DNA of 64,000 nt from assembly GCA_046349035.1 (NCBI GenBank), contig JAXMDC010000003.1:248001-312000 (forward strand), in the 5' to 3' direction. The notes beneath the pieces were generated by a model. It was not told the origin of the DNA, made no database searches, and saw only the letters and a list, made by a program, of their open reading frames with translations. The first letter of the stretch is position 1. Every line of letters starts with the position of its first letter. Positions 34,610 through 43,567 of the stretch are shown in pieces. The position numbers were made by a program, and so were the translations under genes. This stretch comes from JAXMDC01 sp046349035 (GTDB lineage Bacteria; Pseudomonadota; Alphaproteobacteria; Rhizobiales; Kaistiaceae).

Positions 34610-36472
34610 ATGAGGCATGCTTTCGGTACTTGGCGGAACGGCCAAGTCGCCCTTCTGGCATTGCTCGGCACCACGGCGCTGGCCTCGCAGGCCCTCGCCC
34701 AGGCCCCTGCCGGCGTGACCGTCACCACCCAGGCAGCCCTGGAAAACCCCAAGGCTGAAGACTGGCTGCATGTGAACGGCAACTACTCGTCGCACCGCTG
34801 GTCGACGCTGAATCAGATCACCCTGGCCAACATCAAGGGCCTGAAGCCGGTCTTCATGCTGGCGATCAACGGCGTGGAAGGCGGCGGCTCGCGCTACGCC
34901 AACGCGTCGCTGGAAGGCACCCCGATCGTCGAAGACGGCTTTATGTACGTCTCGAACGGCTGGGGCAGCGTGTACAAGCTGAACGTCAAGTCCGGCACGC
35001 GCGCCCAGATCGACTGGTATATGGACCCGCAGGTCGACAAGCCCTGGGGCGGTGACGTGGCGTGCTGCGGCATCGATAACCGCGGCGTCGCGCTTTACCA
35101 GGACAAGGTCATTTCGGTCACTATCGACGGCCGACTGATCGCGACCTCCAAGGCCAGCGGCGAGATCGTGTGGCAGGCCAAGCCGGGCGATCCCGGCCGC
35201 GGCGAGACGCTGACGGTCGCTCCGCAGGTCGTCCGTAACATCGGCATCGTCGGCGTCGCCGGCGCCGAGTACGGCATCCGCGGGCACCTCAACGGCACCG
35301 ATCTCAACACCGGCAAGGAAGTCTGGAAGACCTGGACCGTGGCCGGCGAGGACGATCCGAATGCCAAGACCTGGGGCGGCCGCTCCAACCTTACGGGCGG
35401 TGGCTCGATCTGGCAGACCGGCTCGTACGATCCGCGCCTGAACCTGGTCTATTGGGGCACCGGCAACCCGGGCCCGGACTGGGACTCGGCCTATCGTCCG
35501 GGTGACAACCTCTACACGGACTCGGTCCTGGCGATGAACCCGGACACTGGCAAGATCAACTGGTACTTCCAGTACACGCCGAATGATCCGTACGACTACG
35601 ACGAGATCGGCGTGCACCCGCTCGCCACCGTCAACATCAACGGCCAGGACCGCAACCTGGTTGTCCACCCCGGCCGTAACGGCGTGTTCTACGGCTTCGA
35701 CCGTTCGAACGGCCAGTTCCTGTACGGCGAGAAGTATGTCGATCAGCTGAGCTGGACGCAGGGCATCGACCCGAAGACCGGCAAGCCGACCGCCTACGAT
35801 CCGACCAAGCAGGTCCAGGACTACATCAAGGGCTCGCAGGCTCTGCGCGACGGCACCGTCGGCGTGCAGTGCCCGGTCGTCTCGGGTGGCCAGAACTGGG
35901 AACCGGCTGCGGTCAACCCGCAGAAGGGCGTGATCTACGTGGCGGGCGGCGATGGCTGCGCGGCGCGTACCAACAAGGCCGAGACCGGCCCGGCCGAGTT
36001 CGGCGGAACCTGGAAGCCGCGTGACCGCTTCGTCGGCGCGGGCGACCCGGCTCCGGCGGACAAGTACGGCAACGGCTTCGCGGGCGTTTCCCCGCCGGCC
36101 CCGGCCCGTCCTGAGTGGAAGATCCAGCAGTACGGCGCGATCAACTCGATCGACCTCAAGACTGGTAAGGTCATCAAGAAGTTCCCGCTCAAGTACTTCA
36201 ACCGTTCGGGCGTGGTTGCCACGGCCGGCGGCTGGATCATGACCGGCGAGCCGGATGGCACGCTGCATGCCCTCAATGCCGACACGTTCGACGAAGTGTT
36301 CAACTTCAACGTCGGCTCGTACATCAAAGCCCCGCCGATGACCTACTCGGTCGGCGGCAAGCAGTACGTGGCGGTGATGGTCGGCGCTCTGCCGGCCGCT
36401 GCCGAGTTCGCCGTGAACCCGGAACTCCGGAACTTCACCGCGACCCACATGCTGATGGTGTTCGGCCTCTAA
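34610..36472 (+). CDS. PQQ-dependent alcohol dehydrogenase, lanthanide-type active site
   Basis: 620 residues; ATG at 34610 with GGAGA 7 nt upstream. Signal peptide about 1-31 (ends ASQALAQ). Eight-bladed propeller with the adjacent Cys152-Cys153 disulfide that clamps PQQ. Metal ligands by alignment with XoxF/MxaF: Glu220, Asn286, catalytic Asp329 and the extra Asp331 (YDYDE). The second Asp is the mark of lanthanide-using enzymes. There is no C-terminal haem domain (no CxxCH), so electrons must go to a separate cytochrome or quinone, and none is encoded nearby. Codons look optimised, which suggests high expression. Strong terminator follows. Confidence 0.93.
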   Translation: MRHAFGTWRNGQVALLALLGTTALASQALAQAPAGVTVTTQAALENPKAEDWLHVNGNYSSHRWSTLNQITLANIKGLKPVFMLAINGVEGGGSRYANASLEGTPIVEDGFMYVSNGWGSVYKLNVKSGTRAQIDWYMDPQVDKPWGGDVACCGIDNRGVALYQDKVISVTIDGRLIATSKASGEIVWQAKPGDPGRGETLTVAPQVVRNIGIVGVAGAEYGIRGHLNGTDLNTGKEVWKTWTVAGEDDPNAKTWGGRSNLTGGGSIWQTGSYDPRLNLVYWGTGNPGPDWDSAYRPGDNLYTDSVLAMNPDTGKINWYFQYTPNDPYDYDEIGVHPLATVNINGQDRNLVVHPGRNGVFYGFDRSNGQFLYGEKYVDQLSWTQGIDPKTGKPTAYDPTKQVQDYIKGSQALRDGTVGVQCPVVSGGQNWEPAAVNPQKGVIYVAGGDGCAARTNKAETGPAEFGGTWKPRDRFVGAGDPAPADKYGNGFAGVSPPAPARPEWKIQQYGAINSIDLKTGKVIKKFPLKYFNRSGVVATAGGWIMTGEPDGTLHALNADTFDEVFNFNVGSYIKAPPMTYSVGGKQYVAVMVGALPAAAEFAVNPELRNFTATHMLMVFGL

Positions 36473-36494
36473 GCTCGTCGAGCTTTAGGATTGG

Positions 36495-36527
36495 AGCGGG
36501 GGCGCTTTGCGCCCCCGCTTTTTTTTT
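36495..36527 (+). terminator. strong intrinsic terminator of the PQQ dehydrogenase
   Basis: AGCGGGGGCGC (36495-36505), TTT loop, GCGCCCCCGCT (36509-36519), then an unbroken run of T to 36527. It is the most canonical terminator in the window. Confidence 0.92.
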
Positions 36528-36534
36528 GTCCCAA

Positions 36535-37278
36535 TCAGCGTCGGCGGCCGACAGCTGCCAGACCCGCGTTGCCGGCGATGGCCAGGGCGAAGATCACGAC
36601 GATCAGCGCGTAGACGTTTGAAAAGCGCGAACGGTTGAAGCTGTCGATGAGCATCGCGCCAAGGCCGCCACTGGAGAAGCGTATCTCGGCAATGAGGCAG
36701 ATGGCGATCGCGGCGCCGAGCGCGATGCGGAGCCCGCCAAACAGCGTCGGCAGCGCCGCCGGCAGATAAATCAGGCGGAGCATCTGCCAGGGCGAGAGCG
36801 AGAGATTGCGACCGAGGCGGTCGAGAGCAGGCGCCACACCACCGACGCCGGCCGCCGTGGCAAGCGCCATGGGCAGCAATGCGGCGAGCGAGCCGACCGC
36901 CACCTTCGACGCCGGACCGACGCCGAAGGCCAGATACAGCAGCGGAAGTACGGCTACTTTAGGCGTCGCTGCCAGCGTAGACAGGATAGGCCCGTAGGCG
37001 GCACCAAGGAGGCGAACGCGGCCGAGCGCCGCGCCGATGGCCACACCGAGACTGCCGCCGACGAGAAGCGCCGCGGCAATCTCGAATCCGGTCAGCGCGA
37101 GGTTGGTCCAGAAGCGTGGGTCCGATACCAGCGCTACGAGCGCTGCGGCGATTGCGGCGAGCGGCGGGACGACGCCGGCGTAGACCAGTCCCGAACGACC
37201 GGCGAACTCCCAGGCAGCCGCAAGGGCAATCACCGTCAGGACCTGCCAGCGGCGCGCGTTTCCCGGCGTGGCACTCAT
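36535..37278 (-). CDS. ABC importer permease (NitT/TauT type), second
   Basis: 247 residues from the ATG at 37278, which overlaps the stop of the preceding permease gene by 4 nt (ATGA). Six helices with the cytosolic coupling loop around LGRNLSLSPWQMLRLIYLPAALP, the EAA-loop equivalent. Pairs with the 37275-38054 permease. Longer upstream frames are shadows inside that gene. Confidence 0.88.
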   Translation of the reverse strand: MSATPGNARRWQVLTVIALAAAWEFAGRSGLVYAGVVPPLAAIAAALVALVSDPRFWTNLALTGFEIAAALLVGGSLGVAIGAALGRVRLLGAAYGPILSTLAATPKVAVLPLLYLAFGVGPASKVAVGSLAALLPMALATAAGVGGVAPALDRLGRNLSLSPWQMLRLIYLPAALPTLFGGLRIALGAAIAICLIAEIRFSSGGLGAMLIDSFNRSRFSNVYALIVVIFALAIAGNAGLAAVGRRR

Positions 37279-38054
37279 CGGAGACCATGGCGGCGAGCGA
37301 GCCGCCCGACCAGGCCCTGCAGCAGGGCACTCAGCAGGATGAGGGCAAGGATCGCGCCGTAGGTGCCGCGGATGTTGAACCGATCGCCGAGGTCGGCGAT
37401 GAGCCCGCCAAGCCCGCCGGCGGCGGCGAGGAATTCGACGCCCACGACCGTCACCAGGGCGTCGATCAGGCCGAGCCGCAGGCCAGTCAGAATCGTCGGC
37501 GTTGCGGCAGGCAGTTCGACCAACCAGACGAGTTGCCATCGGCGCGCCCCGGCGTTGCGCCCGGCGTTGCGAAGCGCAACCGGTATCGCCAGCAGGCCTT
37601 CGCAAGTCAGCAGCGCGACCGGCGGAAAGGATGACAGGACGCCGAGGGCGACAACGGTCGCGCTGGACCGGCCGAAGATGGCGAGGAAGAGCGGATAGAA
37701 CAGAAACGACGGCGTGGCGTTCAATCCGACGATCCAGCCGCGATAGGCAGCGCGGGCAACCGCATGGCGGGCCAGCGCGTATCCGACGGCCCCGCCGATG
37801 ACCGCCGCCAAGGATATCGCTGCGACAACGGCGGCCGCAGTGGCGATCGCCCGCGACAACAGAGCCTCGCTCTCGACCAGCGCCGCGAACGATGCGAGCA
37901 CCGAGCTTGGGGGCGGCAACAGGAAGGCGCTGACCAGTCCCAGTCGAGCCGCCAGTTCGGCAAGCAAGGCAAGGCCGGCGACAGTCGATAAAGCGAGCGC
38001 TAACGGGGCCCAGGCGCGGTCGCGGCGCACTGGCGAACGGCCGGCGGCCTTCAC
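37275..38054 (-). CDS. ABC importer permease (NitT/TauT type), first
   Basis: 259 residues. Six transmembrane helices and an EAA-like loop (RNAGARRWQLVWLVELPAATP). Overlaps the binding-protein gene stop by 4 nt and the second permease start by 4 nt, so translation is coupled. Two different permeases predict a heterodimeric channel. Substrate class by family: small anions, sulfonates, thiamine precursors or aromatic compounds. Confidence 0.88.
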   Translation of the reverse strand: MKAAGRSPVRRDRAWAPLALALSTVAGLALLAELAARLGLVSAFLLPPPSSVLASFAALVESEALLSRAIATAAAVVAAISLAAVIGGAVGYALARHAVARAAYRGWIVGLNATPSFLFYPLFLAIFGRSSATVVALGVLSSFPPVALLTCEGLLAIPVALRNAGRNAGARRWQLVWLVELPAATPTILTGLRLGLIDALVTVVGVEFLAAAGGLGGLIADLGDRFNIRGTYGAILALILLSALLQGLVGRLARRHGLR

Positions 38055-39016
38055 GGCTCCGGCGGCCGCCAGACGATCTGAAACATCCGACCGAGTTCCG
38101 CGGCGCTCGGTGTCCGTTCGATCCGCTTGAATTGCAGGCCCTGGGCGACGCTCAAATCGATGCCGCCGACCTCGCCGAGGCGCATGGCACCGGGCGGATA
38201 CATCTCATCGATCACGCGGTTGGCGTCCGCCAAAGAGGCGTGATTGGCGTCGGCAAACCACTGCCTGGCGCCGGGGTCGCGATACATCCGGTCGATCGTT
38301 GCCTGGTAGGCAACAAGAAAGCGGAGCACCACATCGCGCCGCTTGGCGAGCGTATCGGCGTTGACCACAAGCCCGCGCGCGCTAACCTCGGCCATCCCGG
38401 CCAGATCGCGACCGAAGGCGACCGGACGCACCCTCCCCTGCACGAATTCCGGAACGCCGAGCCCCCCATTGCCATCAGGGCCGACATCGGCCTGGCCGGT
38501 CATGACCTGGGTCATGGTGGCGGCGGCGCCACCGGTGGCAACCAGGCGGCCGGTCACGCCGGCCTGATCGAGCAGTGCGGCGAGTACGATGTAATTGCTT
38601 GAGCCTGGGGTCGAATAGGCGAGCACGGTATCGGGTCGCACATCCTTGAGGCTCCGGATGCGGCCGTCCGCTCGGGCATACCACAGGAGGTCGGAGGTGC
38701 CGCGAAAGCTGGACGAGACCATCGTCACCGGTGCCCCCTGAACCGCCGCACCGATCAGCGCAGGTACCGCGACAATGCCGATATCGACACTGCCGGAGAT
38801 GATCGCCTGAAGCGTCGCGGTCGAGCCGTCGGTGAACGAGACCTTGAGATCGATGCCGGCCGCCTTGAACGTTCCAACGCTGACACCGTAAGGCGCGACG
38901 GAATTGTCCCATCCCGCCTCGGTCGAGGCAAAGCGCAACGTGTCGTCGGCCCGACCGACGCCTGGCATTGCCAGAGCGAGCAGCACCAACGTCATGCGCA
39001 GTTCTAGCTTGAGCAT
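38051..39016 (-). CDS. ABC importer periplasmic binding protein (SsuA/THI5-like)
   Basis: 321 residues. Signal peptide about 1-23 (cleaved near VGRAD), then the two-lobe SsuA/NMT1 fold: WDNSVAPYGVSVGTFKAAGI, SGSVDIGIVAVPALIGAAV and LAYSTPGSSNYIVLAALL. No lipobox, so a soluble periplasmic protein. It lies 56 nt after the ATPase gene and overlaps the first permease gene by 4 nt. Confidence 0.86.
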   Translation of the reverse strand: MLKLELRMTLVLLALAMPGVGRADDTLRFASTEAGWDNSVAPYGVSVGTFKAAGIDLKVSFTDGSTATLQAIISGSVDIGIVAVPALIGAAVQGAPVTMVSSSFRGTSDLLWYARADGRIRSLKDVRPDTVLAYSTPGSSNYIVLAALLDQAGVTGRLVATGGAAATMTQVMTGQADVGPDGNGGLGVPEFVQGRVRPVAFGRDLAGMAEVSARGLVVNADTLAKRRDVVLRFLVAYQATIDRMYRDPGARQWFADANHASLADANRVIDEMYPPGAMRLGEVGGIDLSVAQGLQFKRIERTPSAAELGRMFQIVWRPPEP

Positions 39017-39072
39017 TTCGCCCCCCCCGCCAGCGGCAGTCTAACTGCGGCCCCAATCTGCACAAGCCGGCA

Positions 39073-39846
39073 TCAGGACAAACTCGCCTCCTGCCGCAGC
39101 TCGTGCCACAGCGTTGCGACGAGTTCGCCGAAGCGCGGATGGGCGAGGATGTCGGACGTGCGTGGACGCGGCAGATCGATGTCGATGCAGCGCCTGACCC
39201 GACCCGGCCGGCGCGAGAGGACGATGACGCGGTCGGAGAGTTGCACGGCCTCGGCGAGGCTGTGAGTCACCAGCAGTGTCGTCTGCGCCAAAGACTGAAC
39301 GGTGCCGATGATCTGGTCGCCGATCAACAGGCGCGTCTGCGCATCGAGCGCCGCAAAGGGCTCGTCCATCAGCAGAATCGGCGGCTCGAAGACGAGGGCC
39401 CGGGCAATCGCCGCCCGCTGCCGCATTCCGCCGGAAAGCTGATGCGGATAATGCCGCTCGAAGCCGGAGAGGCCGACCAGGTTCAGCATGCGGGCGGCTC
39501 TCTCCTCCCGCTCGGCGCGCGCGACGCCGGACACTTCCAGGGGAAAGGCGACGTTGCCGAGCGCGGTGCGCCAGGGAAACAGCGAATCTTCCTGGAATAC
39601 AACGCCTATCGGCCGGGACAGACCGGCAATCTCCGGTGCCAGCACGACCTCGCCGTCGTGGCCGTCGGCGAGCCCGCCGACGATGTTGACGAGTGTGGTT
39701 TTCCCGCAGCCGCTCGGGCCGATGATGGATACGAACTCGCCACGGCCGATGGCGAACGACACCCCTTCAAGCGCCGCCACCTCGCCATCGGGAACGCTAT
39801 AGCGCTTGCCGATGCCGACGGCGGCAAGGATCGGCGGGGCAGTCAT
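39073..39846 (-). CDS. ABC importer ATPase (NitT/TauT type)
   Basis: 257 residues. Walker A GPSGCGKTT, Q-loop VVFQEDSLFPWRT, signature LSGGMRQR, Walker B ILLMDEPFA and H-loop LVTHS are all intact. It powers the importer encoded just downstream. Its ATG overlaps by 4 nt the stop of the ATP-grasp-like gene, placing that gene in the same operon. Confidence 0.92.
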   Translation of the reverse strand: MTAPPILAAVGIGKRYSVPDGEVAALEGVSFAIGRGEFVSIIGPSGCGKTTLVNIVGGLADGHDGEVVLAPEIAGLSRPIGVVFQEDSLFPWRTALGNVAFPLEVSGVARAEREERAARMLNLVGLSGFERHYPHQLSGGMRQRAAIARALVFEPPILLMDEPFAALDAQTRLLIGDQIIGTVQSLAQTTLLVTHSLAEAVQLSDRVIVLSRRPGRVRRCIDIDLPRPRTSDILAHPRFGELVATLWHELRQEASLS

Positions 39847-40811
39847 GGGCGCTTCGGCGGGCGCCAGAATGCGATGCGGGAGGCGCCTTGGCGGCGCAAG
39901 TGGCCTTTGGGCTCGAACGCCTGCCAGGCGCCGTCACCGCTGTCGATCTCCCCGAGAAGGCCGGCAAAGCGGCGGCTGGAAAGTTGCTTGGCGGCGGTGC
40001 GAATCGGCGATGCCTGGGGCTCGAAGCGGACATCGGGATTGGTGTTGATCTCGTAAATCACATCGCGCCCGGCATAGGTCGCGTGGTCGGCCCGGCCCCA
40101 TTCGATGCCGGCGATATCGAAGGCCTCGCGCACGGCAGCCGGCGGGCGGTTGCCGGCCACGGCGTCGTATTCCTGCTGGTGAAGCGCGTCGGTAACGATG
40201 GCATCGCGGTGCTTCTTGACCAGCCAGCTATCGCCGACGATGGCATGGTGCAGCGAAAACTTGGCACCGATGCGGAAGGTGCCGAGCTTGCGCCAGACGC
40301 CCGGAGCAATCGGTTCCGCGGCGAACTCGGTTACCAGCAAGCCGCGCAAGGGCACTCCCGCAGCGCGCAGGCCGGCGAGGTGATCGTCGAGGGCATCCTG
40401 GTCGGCTAGGAGTCCCGACTGGGCGCCGCCGTGGTCGCCTTCGCGGCGCACAAACACCGGGAAGCGCTCCGGTCGCGGCCGGGCGTCGGCTCGGTAGCAG
40501 CCGAACGGGTTGATTCCTGCCGCCTTGAGCTGGGCGAGGAGTTCCACGCGGCCCATCGCCCGCGCCGGGTCGTTGAGGGAGACTATCCCGACCGCACGGA
40601 GCGAGCGAAAGAGGTCGGCCGCAAGGACCAGTTCCCACTCCGAGAGCCGTTCGAGGTCGGTGAACACGTGAACGGCGCGGCGGGCGCGGCGGGCGCGAAA
40701 TATGCGCTCATAGCTTACCGTCCGGCAGACCGGGATCGGATTGCCCGTCGCGCCGCGCACCAGCGATTCGACGGTGCGGGCGTGCCCGCGCAGGGTGATG
40801 AAAACCAGCAT
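39843..40811 (-). CDS. ATP-grasp-like protein heading an ABC importer operon
   Basis: 322 residues from the ATG at 40811; the ribosome site is not obvious. Elements fit an ATP-grasp fold: an N-terminal nucleotide-like strand (MLVFITLRGH), basic lid region FPVFVRREGDHGG (117-129), and the terminal metal-binding EIN in YEINTNP (E254, N256). Such enzymes join a carboxylate to an amine or thiol using ATP. No pathway is named by the sequence. It is the first gene of a five-gene operon with coupled starts, so it may modify or sense the imported substrate. Confidence 0.65.
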   Translation of the reverse strand: MLVFITLRGHARTVESLVRGATGNPIPVCRTVSYERIFRARRARRAVHVFTDLERLSEWELVLAADLFRSLRAVGIVSLNDPARAMGRVELLAQLKAAGINPFGCYRADARPRPERFPVFVRREGDHGGAQSGLLADQDALDDHLAGLRAAGVPLRGLLVTEFAAEPIAPGVWRKLGTFRIGAKFSLHHAIVGDSWLVKKHRDAIVTDALHQQEYDAVAGNRPPAAVREAFDIAGIEWGRADHATYAGRDVIYEINTNPDVRFEPQASPIRTAAKQLSSRRFAGLLGEIDSGDGAWQAFEPKGHLRRQGASRIAFWRPPKRP

Positions 40812-40984
40812 CCGAGCGGGGCAATCCCGGGACGAGCCTAAGCGGCGCAAGTCGTACCGCTAAAGTGGACTGGACGAAACGGGCTCCCCTCATCTAAGCC
40901 ACATTCCGGGTTGCAGTTTTCGCGAGTCAGGGCTCCGACGGCAGCGACCGGGGGCGCAGGATCGATCAAGGGAGCAGACAGACC

Positions 40985-42124
40985 ATGGGGTTCATCCACG
41001 CCCGCACGCCCCTCGCCGGCACGGCCCTCGCCAGCCTGGTTGCGATCGCCACGGCAGCGGCCGCGCCGCCCCCACCCAAGCAGGTCGCCGACGCCTTCGT
41101 CGCCGCGATCGTTGCCGCCAATCCGCAGGCGCAGGTGACCTATGCCGCCGCGGCGGTCGCCGGCAACGACATCACCATCACCGGAATCAATCTCAGTTCG
41201 ACCGAGATTACCTCCGGGACCATCGGCAAGGTCACCATCGTCAATCCGGCGGCAGCTCCGAATGGCGGCTTTACCGCGGATCGGGTGAACGTCGAGGCCG
41301 GCAAGCTCAGCAGCCAGAACACCAGCCTTGCCTGGCAGAGCGGCAGCGCGACCGGAATTATCCTGCCATCGAACGCGCAGGCCGCCGCTCAATCCGGCGC
41401 CCTGCCCTTCGCCCGCTTGGCCATGACCGGAATGACGCTGACCCGCACCGAGCTGGCGCGGCCGATTACCATCGCCGGGTCGACCATGACGGTCACGGCG
41501 CCGTCGGGGGATACCAAGGTGACGGTCGACGGCATCAAGGTGCCAATTGCCGCCTTCGACAACAGTTCCGTGCTCAAGGATCTCGTCAAGTCGCTCGGCT
41601 ACACCGCCGACTTCACGATCAATATCAGCGCCAGCAGCACGGCTGCTGGCGGGGACGGCCTATCGCTGCGCTCGATGGACATCGTCGCCGATCAGGTCGG
41701 AAAACTCGCCATCAACGCACGGACCAGCGGCGTCACCGCCGATGCGCTGGCCAAGACCGACAAAGTCGGAGACATCATCGGCACCGCGTCGCTGAATCAG
41801 CTCAGTATCCGCTTCGACAATAGCGGCGTTGTCGACCGCCTCCTCGATGCGCAGGCCAAAGCGCAAGGACAGAAACGGGCGGAACTGGTGGAGGTATGGA
41901 CGCAGGCCCTGCCCTTCTTCCTGGCCATTGCCGGCGTCACCAACGAGCCGCTGCAGAACAAGGTCTCCGGTGCCGTCACGACGTTTCTCAAGACACCGAA
42001 GTCGCTGACGATTTCCCTCAAGCTGAGCAGTCCGCTGGCGCTGACCGAGATCCTGTCGACGGCGCGCAAAGACCCGGATGCTTTTCTCGCCAAGCTCGGT
42101 CTTGAGGTAACGGCAAACAACTAG
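40985..42124 (+). CDS. exported hypothetical protein
   Basis: 379 residues, ATG at 40985 with GGGAG about 9 nt upstream. Signal peptide about 1-27. The mature part is Thr/Ser/Ala-rich with short beta-type repeats (NDITITGINLSSTEITSGTIG, ITIAGSTMTVTAPSGDTKVTVDG), then a helical end (about 290-379). It resembles alphaproteobacterial envelope proteins of unknown role. Converges with the DUF2076 gene; the two stop codons sit in complementary 10-bp arms at 42121-42130 and 42178-42187. Confidence 0.65.
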   Translation: MGFIHARTPLAGTALASLVAIATAAAAPPPPKQVADAFVAAIVAANPQAQVTYAAAAVAGNDITITGINLSSTEITSGTIGKVTIVNPAAAPNGGFTADRVNVEAGKLSSQNTSLAWQSGSATGIILPSNAQAAAQSGALPFARLAMTGMTLTRTELARPITIAGSTMTVTAPSGDTKVTVDGIKVPIAAFDNSSVLKDLVKSLGYTADFTINISASSTAAGGDGLSLRSMDIVADQVGKLAINARTSGVTADALAKTDKVGDIIGTASLNQLSIRFDNSGVVDRLLDAQAKAQGQKRAELVEVWTQALPFFLAIAGVTNEPLQNKVSGAVTTFLKTPKSLTISLKLSSPLALTEILSTARKDPDAFLAKLGLEVTANN

Positions 42125-42183
42125 CCGCCGGCAGCGTTCCGCCGCCGGTTCGCCGAGATCGTCGGCCCCTCTCCAGTCGGCGG

Positions 42184-42840
42184 CTAGTCGCCGCCCCCGC
42201 CAGCGTCGCCGCCACCGCCAAAGTCGCCGCCGCCGAAATCGCCACCGCCGAAGTCCGGCGCCGGGTCACCCGGCGCGGCGGTGTCGTCTTGGGTAGGAAC
42301 GGGCGAGCCGTCGGGGTTGATGAAGTAATCGTTTATCGTCACGTTCTCCACGACCGACGGCGCGGCTTCGGCTGAGCCGTCCCAAGGGCCGCGGCCGCCG
42401 CCAAGGAGGTTGGACAGCCCGGCAAAGAGGAATTGGCCGCCGACCACGCCGGCGGCGGTCGCCGCCACCGAGCGCAGGAAGCCGCCGCCTCCGCCACGGC
42501 CGCTTGCCGGGTCGAGGCTCTGCCGTGCCTCATCGGTCGGTGCAGCACGCCCGGGAGCGTTACCCCAGGGTCCGCGGGTGCCGCCGAGGGGCGACGCGCC
42601 GCCAAGAAAGCTCGTCTTGCGTGGTGCGGATTGCCGCTCCAGCTCGCCGATCCGCGCGTTGGCGGCGGCAATCGCCCGGTTGGCCAGGATGGCGTGCTGG
42701 ACCAGCACGTAGGCGGCATCGGGATTGCCGCGCACCACCCGCGCGATCATGCCGTCTGCTTCGGCGTCCTTGTCGTTGACGCGAACGGCCGAAAGATCGG
42801 CGAGGAACGTCTCCAGTTGCTGGCGTTCGTCCGGTGTCAT
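42184..42840 (-). CDS. DUF2076-family protein with Gly/Asp-rich tail
   Basis: 218 residues. ATG at 42840 with AAAGGAG 8 nt upstream. N-terminal helical part MTPDERQQLETFLADL, IARVVRGNPDAAYVLVQ and AIAAANARIGELE is the DUF2076 signature. A central Gly-rich segment (about 90-150) includes GGGGGFLRSVAATAAGVVGGQ, possibly membrane-associated. The C-terminus repeats DFGGG several times. DUF2076 proteins are periplasmic ligand-binding-like proteins of unknown function. Same strand as the thioredoxin-like gene, 81 nt downstream of it. Confidence 0.75.
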   Translation of the reverse strand: MTPDERQQLETFLADLSAVRVNDKDAEADGMIARVVRGNPDAAYVLVQHAILANRAIAAANARIGELERQSAPRKTSFLGGASPLGGTRGPWGNAPGRAAPTDEARQSLDPASGRGGGGGFLRSVAATAAGVVGGQFLFAGLSNLLGGGRGPWDGSAEAAPSVVENVTINDYFINPDGSPVPTQDDTAAPGDPAPDFGGGDFGGGDFGGGGDAGGGGD

Positions 42841-42921
42841 CACCAAGGCTCCTTTGCTCAAGCCGCGGCCATGACATGGTCCCACCGGAGGGCGGCTACA
42901 AGAGCCGACGCTCTGGCATGG

Positions 42922-43476
42922 TCAGTCGTGCTTCCACTTGATCGAGCAACCGATCGACGACAGTTGCGGCTCGGACGGCGTCTTACCGACGGCAATTGCA
43001 CGCATCGCCTCGAGCAACTCACGGCGGGCGCCGGGTGGAGGCGGATTGGTGCGGCCTTCATCGAGGCGGCCGCGATACTTCAAGTGCAGCGAAGCATCGT
43101 AGCCGAAATAGTCGGGAGTGCAGACGGCATCGTAGGCACGGGCCACCGCCTGGCTCTCGTCATAGAGATACGGGAAGGGGAACTGGTTGGCGCGTGCGAA
43201 AGCCTTCATGTTGTCGAAGGAATCTTCGGGGTATTCCGAGGCATCGTTGGCGGAGATGGCGGCGAAGCCGATCCCCTCCGTCATCAAAGCACGGGCGTCG
43301 GCGACCAGGCGGGAGATCACCGCCTTCACATAAGGGCAGTGGTTGCAAATGAAGACGATCACCGTGCCCTTCTTGCCGGCGATGTCGCGCAGCGCGTAGG
43401 TCTTGCCGTCAGTGGCGGGGAGGCGGAAATCCGGTGCGGGAAGGTCGAGGACGAGGGGCGGAGGAGTCGCAGCCAA
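42922..43476 (-). CDS. thioredoxin-family (AhpC/TSA-like) protein
   Basis: 184 residues from TTG at 43476, 8 nt after a perfect AAAGGAG, which beats the ATG at 43518 that has no ribosome site. Thioredoxin fold: PAPDFRLPATDGK at the N-terminus, strand VIVFICNHCPYV with a CxxC pair (CNHC), AAISANDASEYPEDSFD, and cis-Pro region VCTPDYFGYD. It is a cytosolic peroxiredoxin/thioredoxin-like protein, probably reducing peroxide or disulfide. A structured leader or small RNA is encoded just upstream on the same strand (43568-43706). Confidence 0.85.
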   Translation of the reverse strand: MAATPPPLVLDLPAPDFRLPATDGKTYALRDIAGKKGTVIVFICNHCPYVKAVISRLVADARALMTEGIGFAAISANDASEYPEDSFDNMKAFARANQFPFPYLYDESQAVARAYDAVCTPDYFGYDASLHLKYRGRLDEGRTNPPPPGARRELLEAMRAIAVGKTPSEPQLSSIGCSIKWKHD

Positions 43477-43567
43477 CTGAGGTTCTCCTTTGCTTGGCGA
43501 AGGCGGCCAGCAAACCATGACGGCGCGGCCGCTGTCTCGGCGTTTTCCAGCCCCGCGGGCGGCCGCG

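Noticed and set aside
34499..36448. 649-codon antisense frame over the PQQ dehydrogenase
   Set aside because: Low-complexity shadow of a strongly biased gene; no signal peptide, motif or ribosome site.
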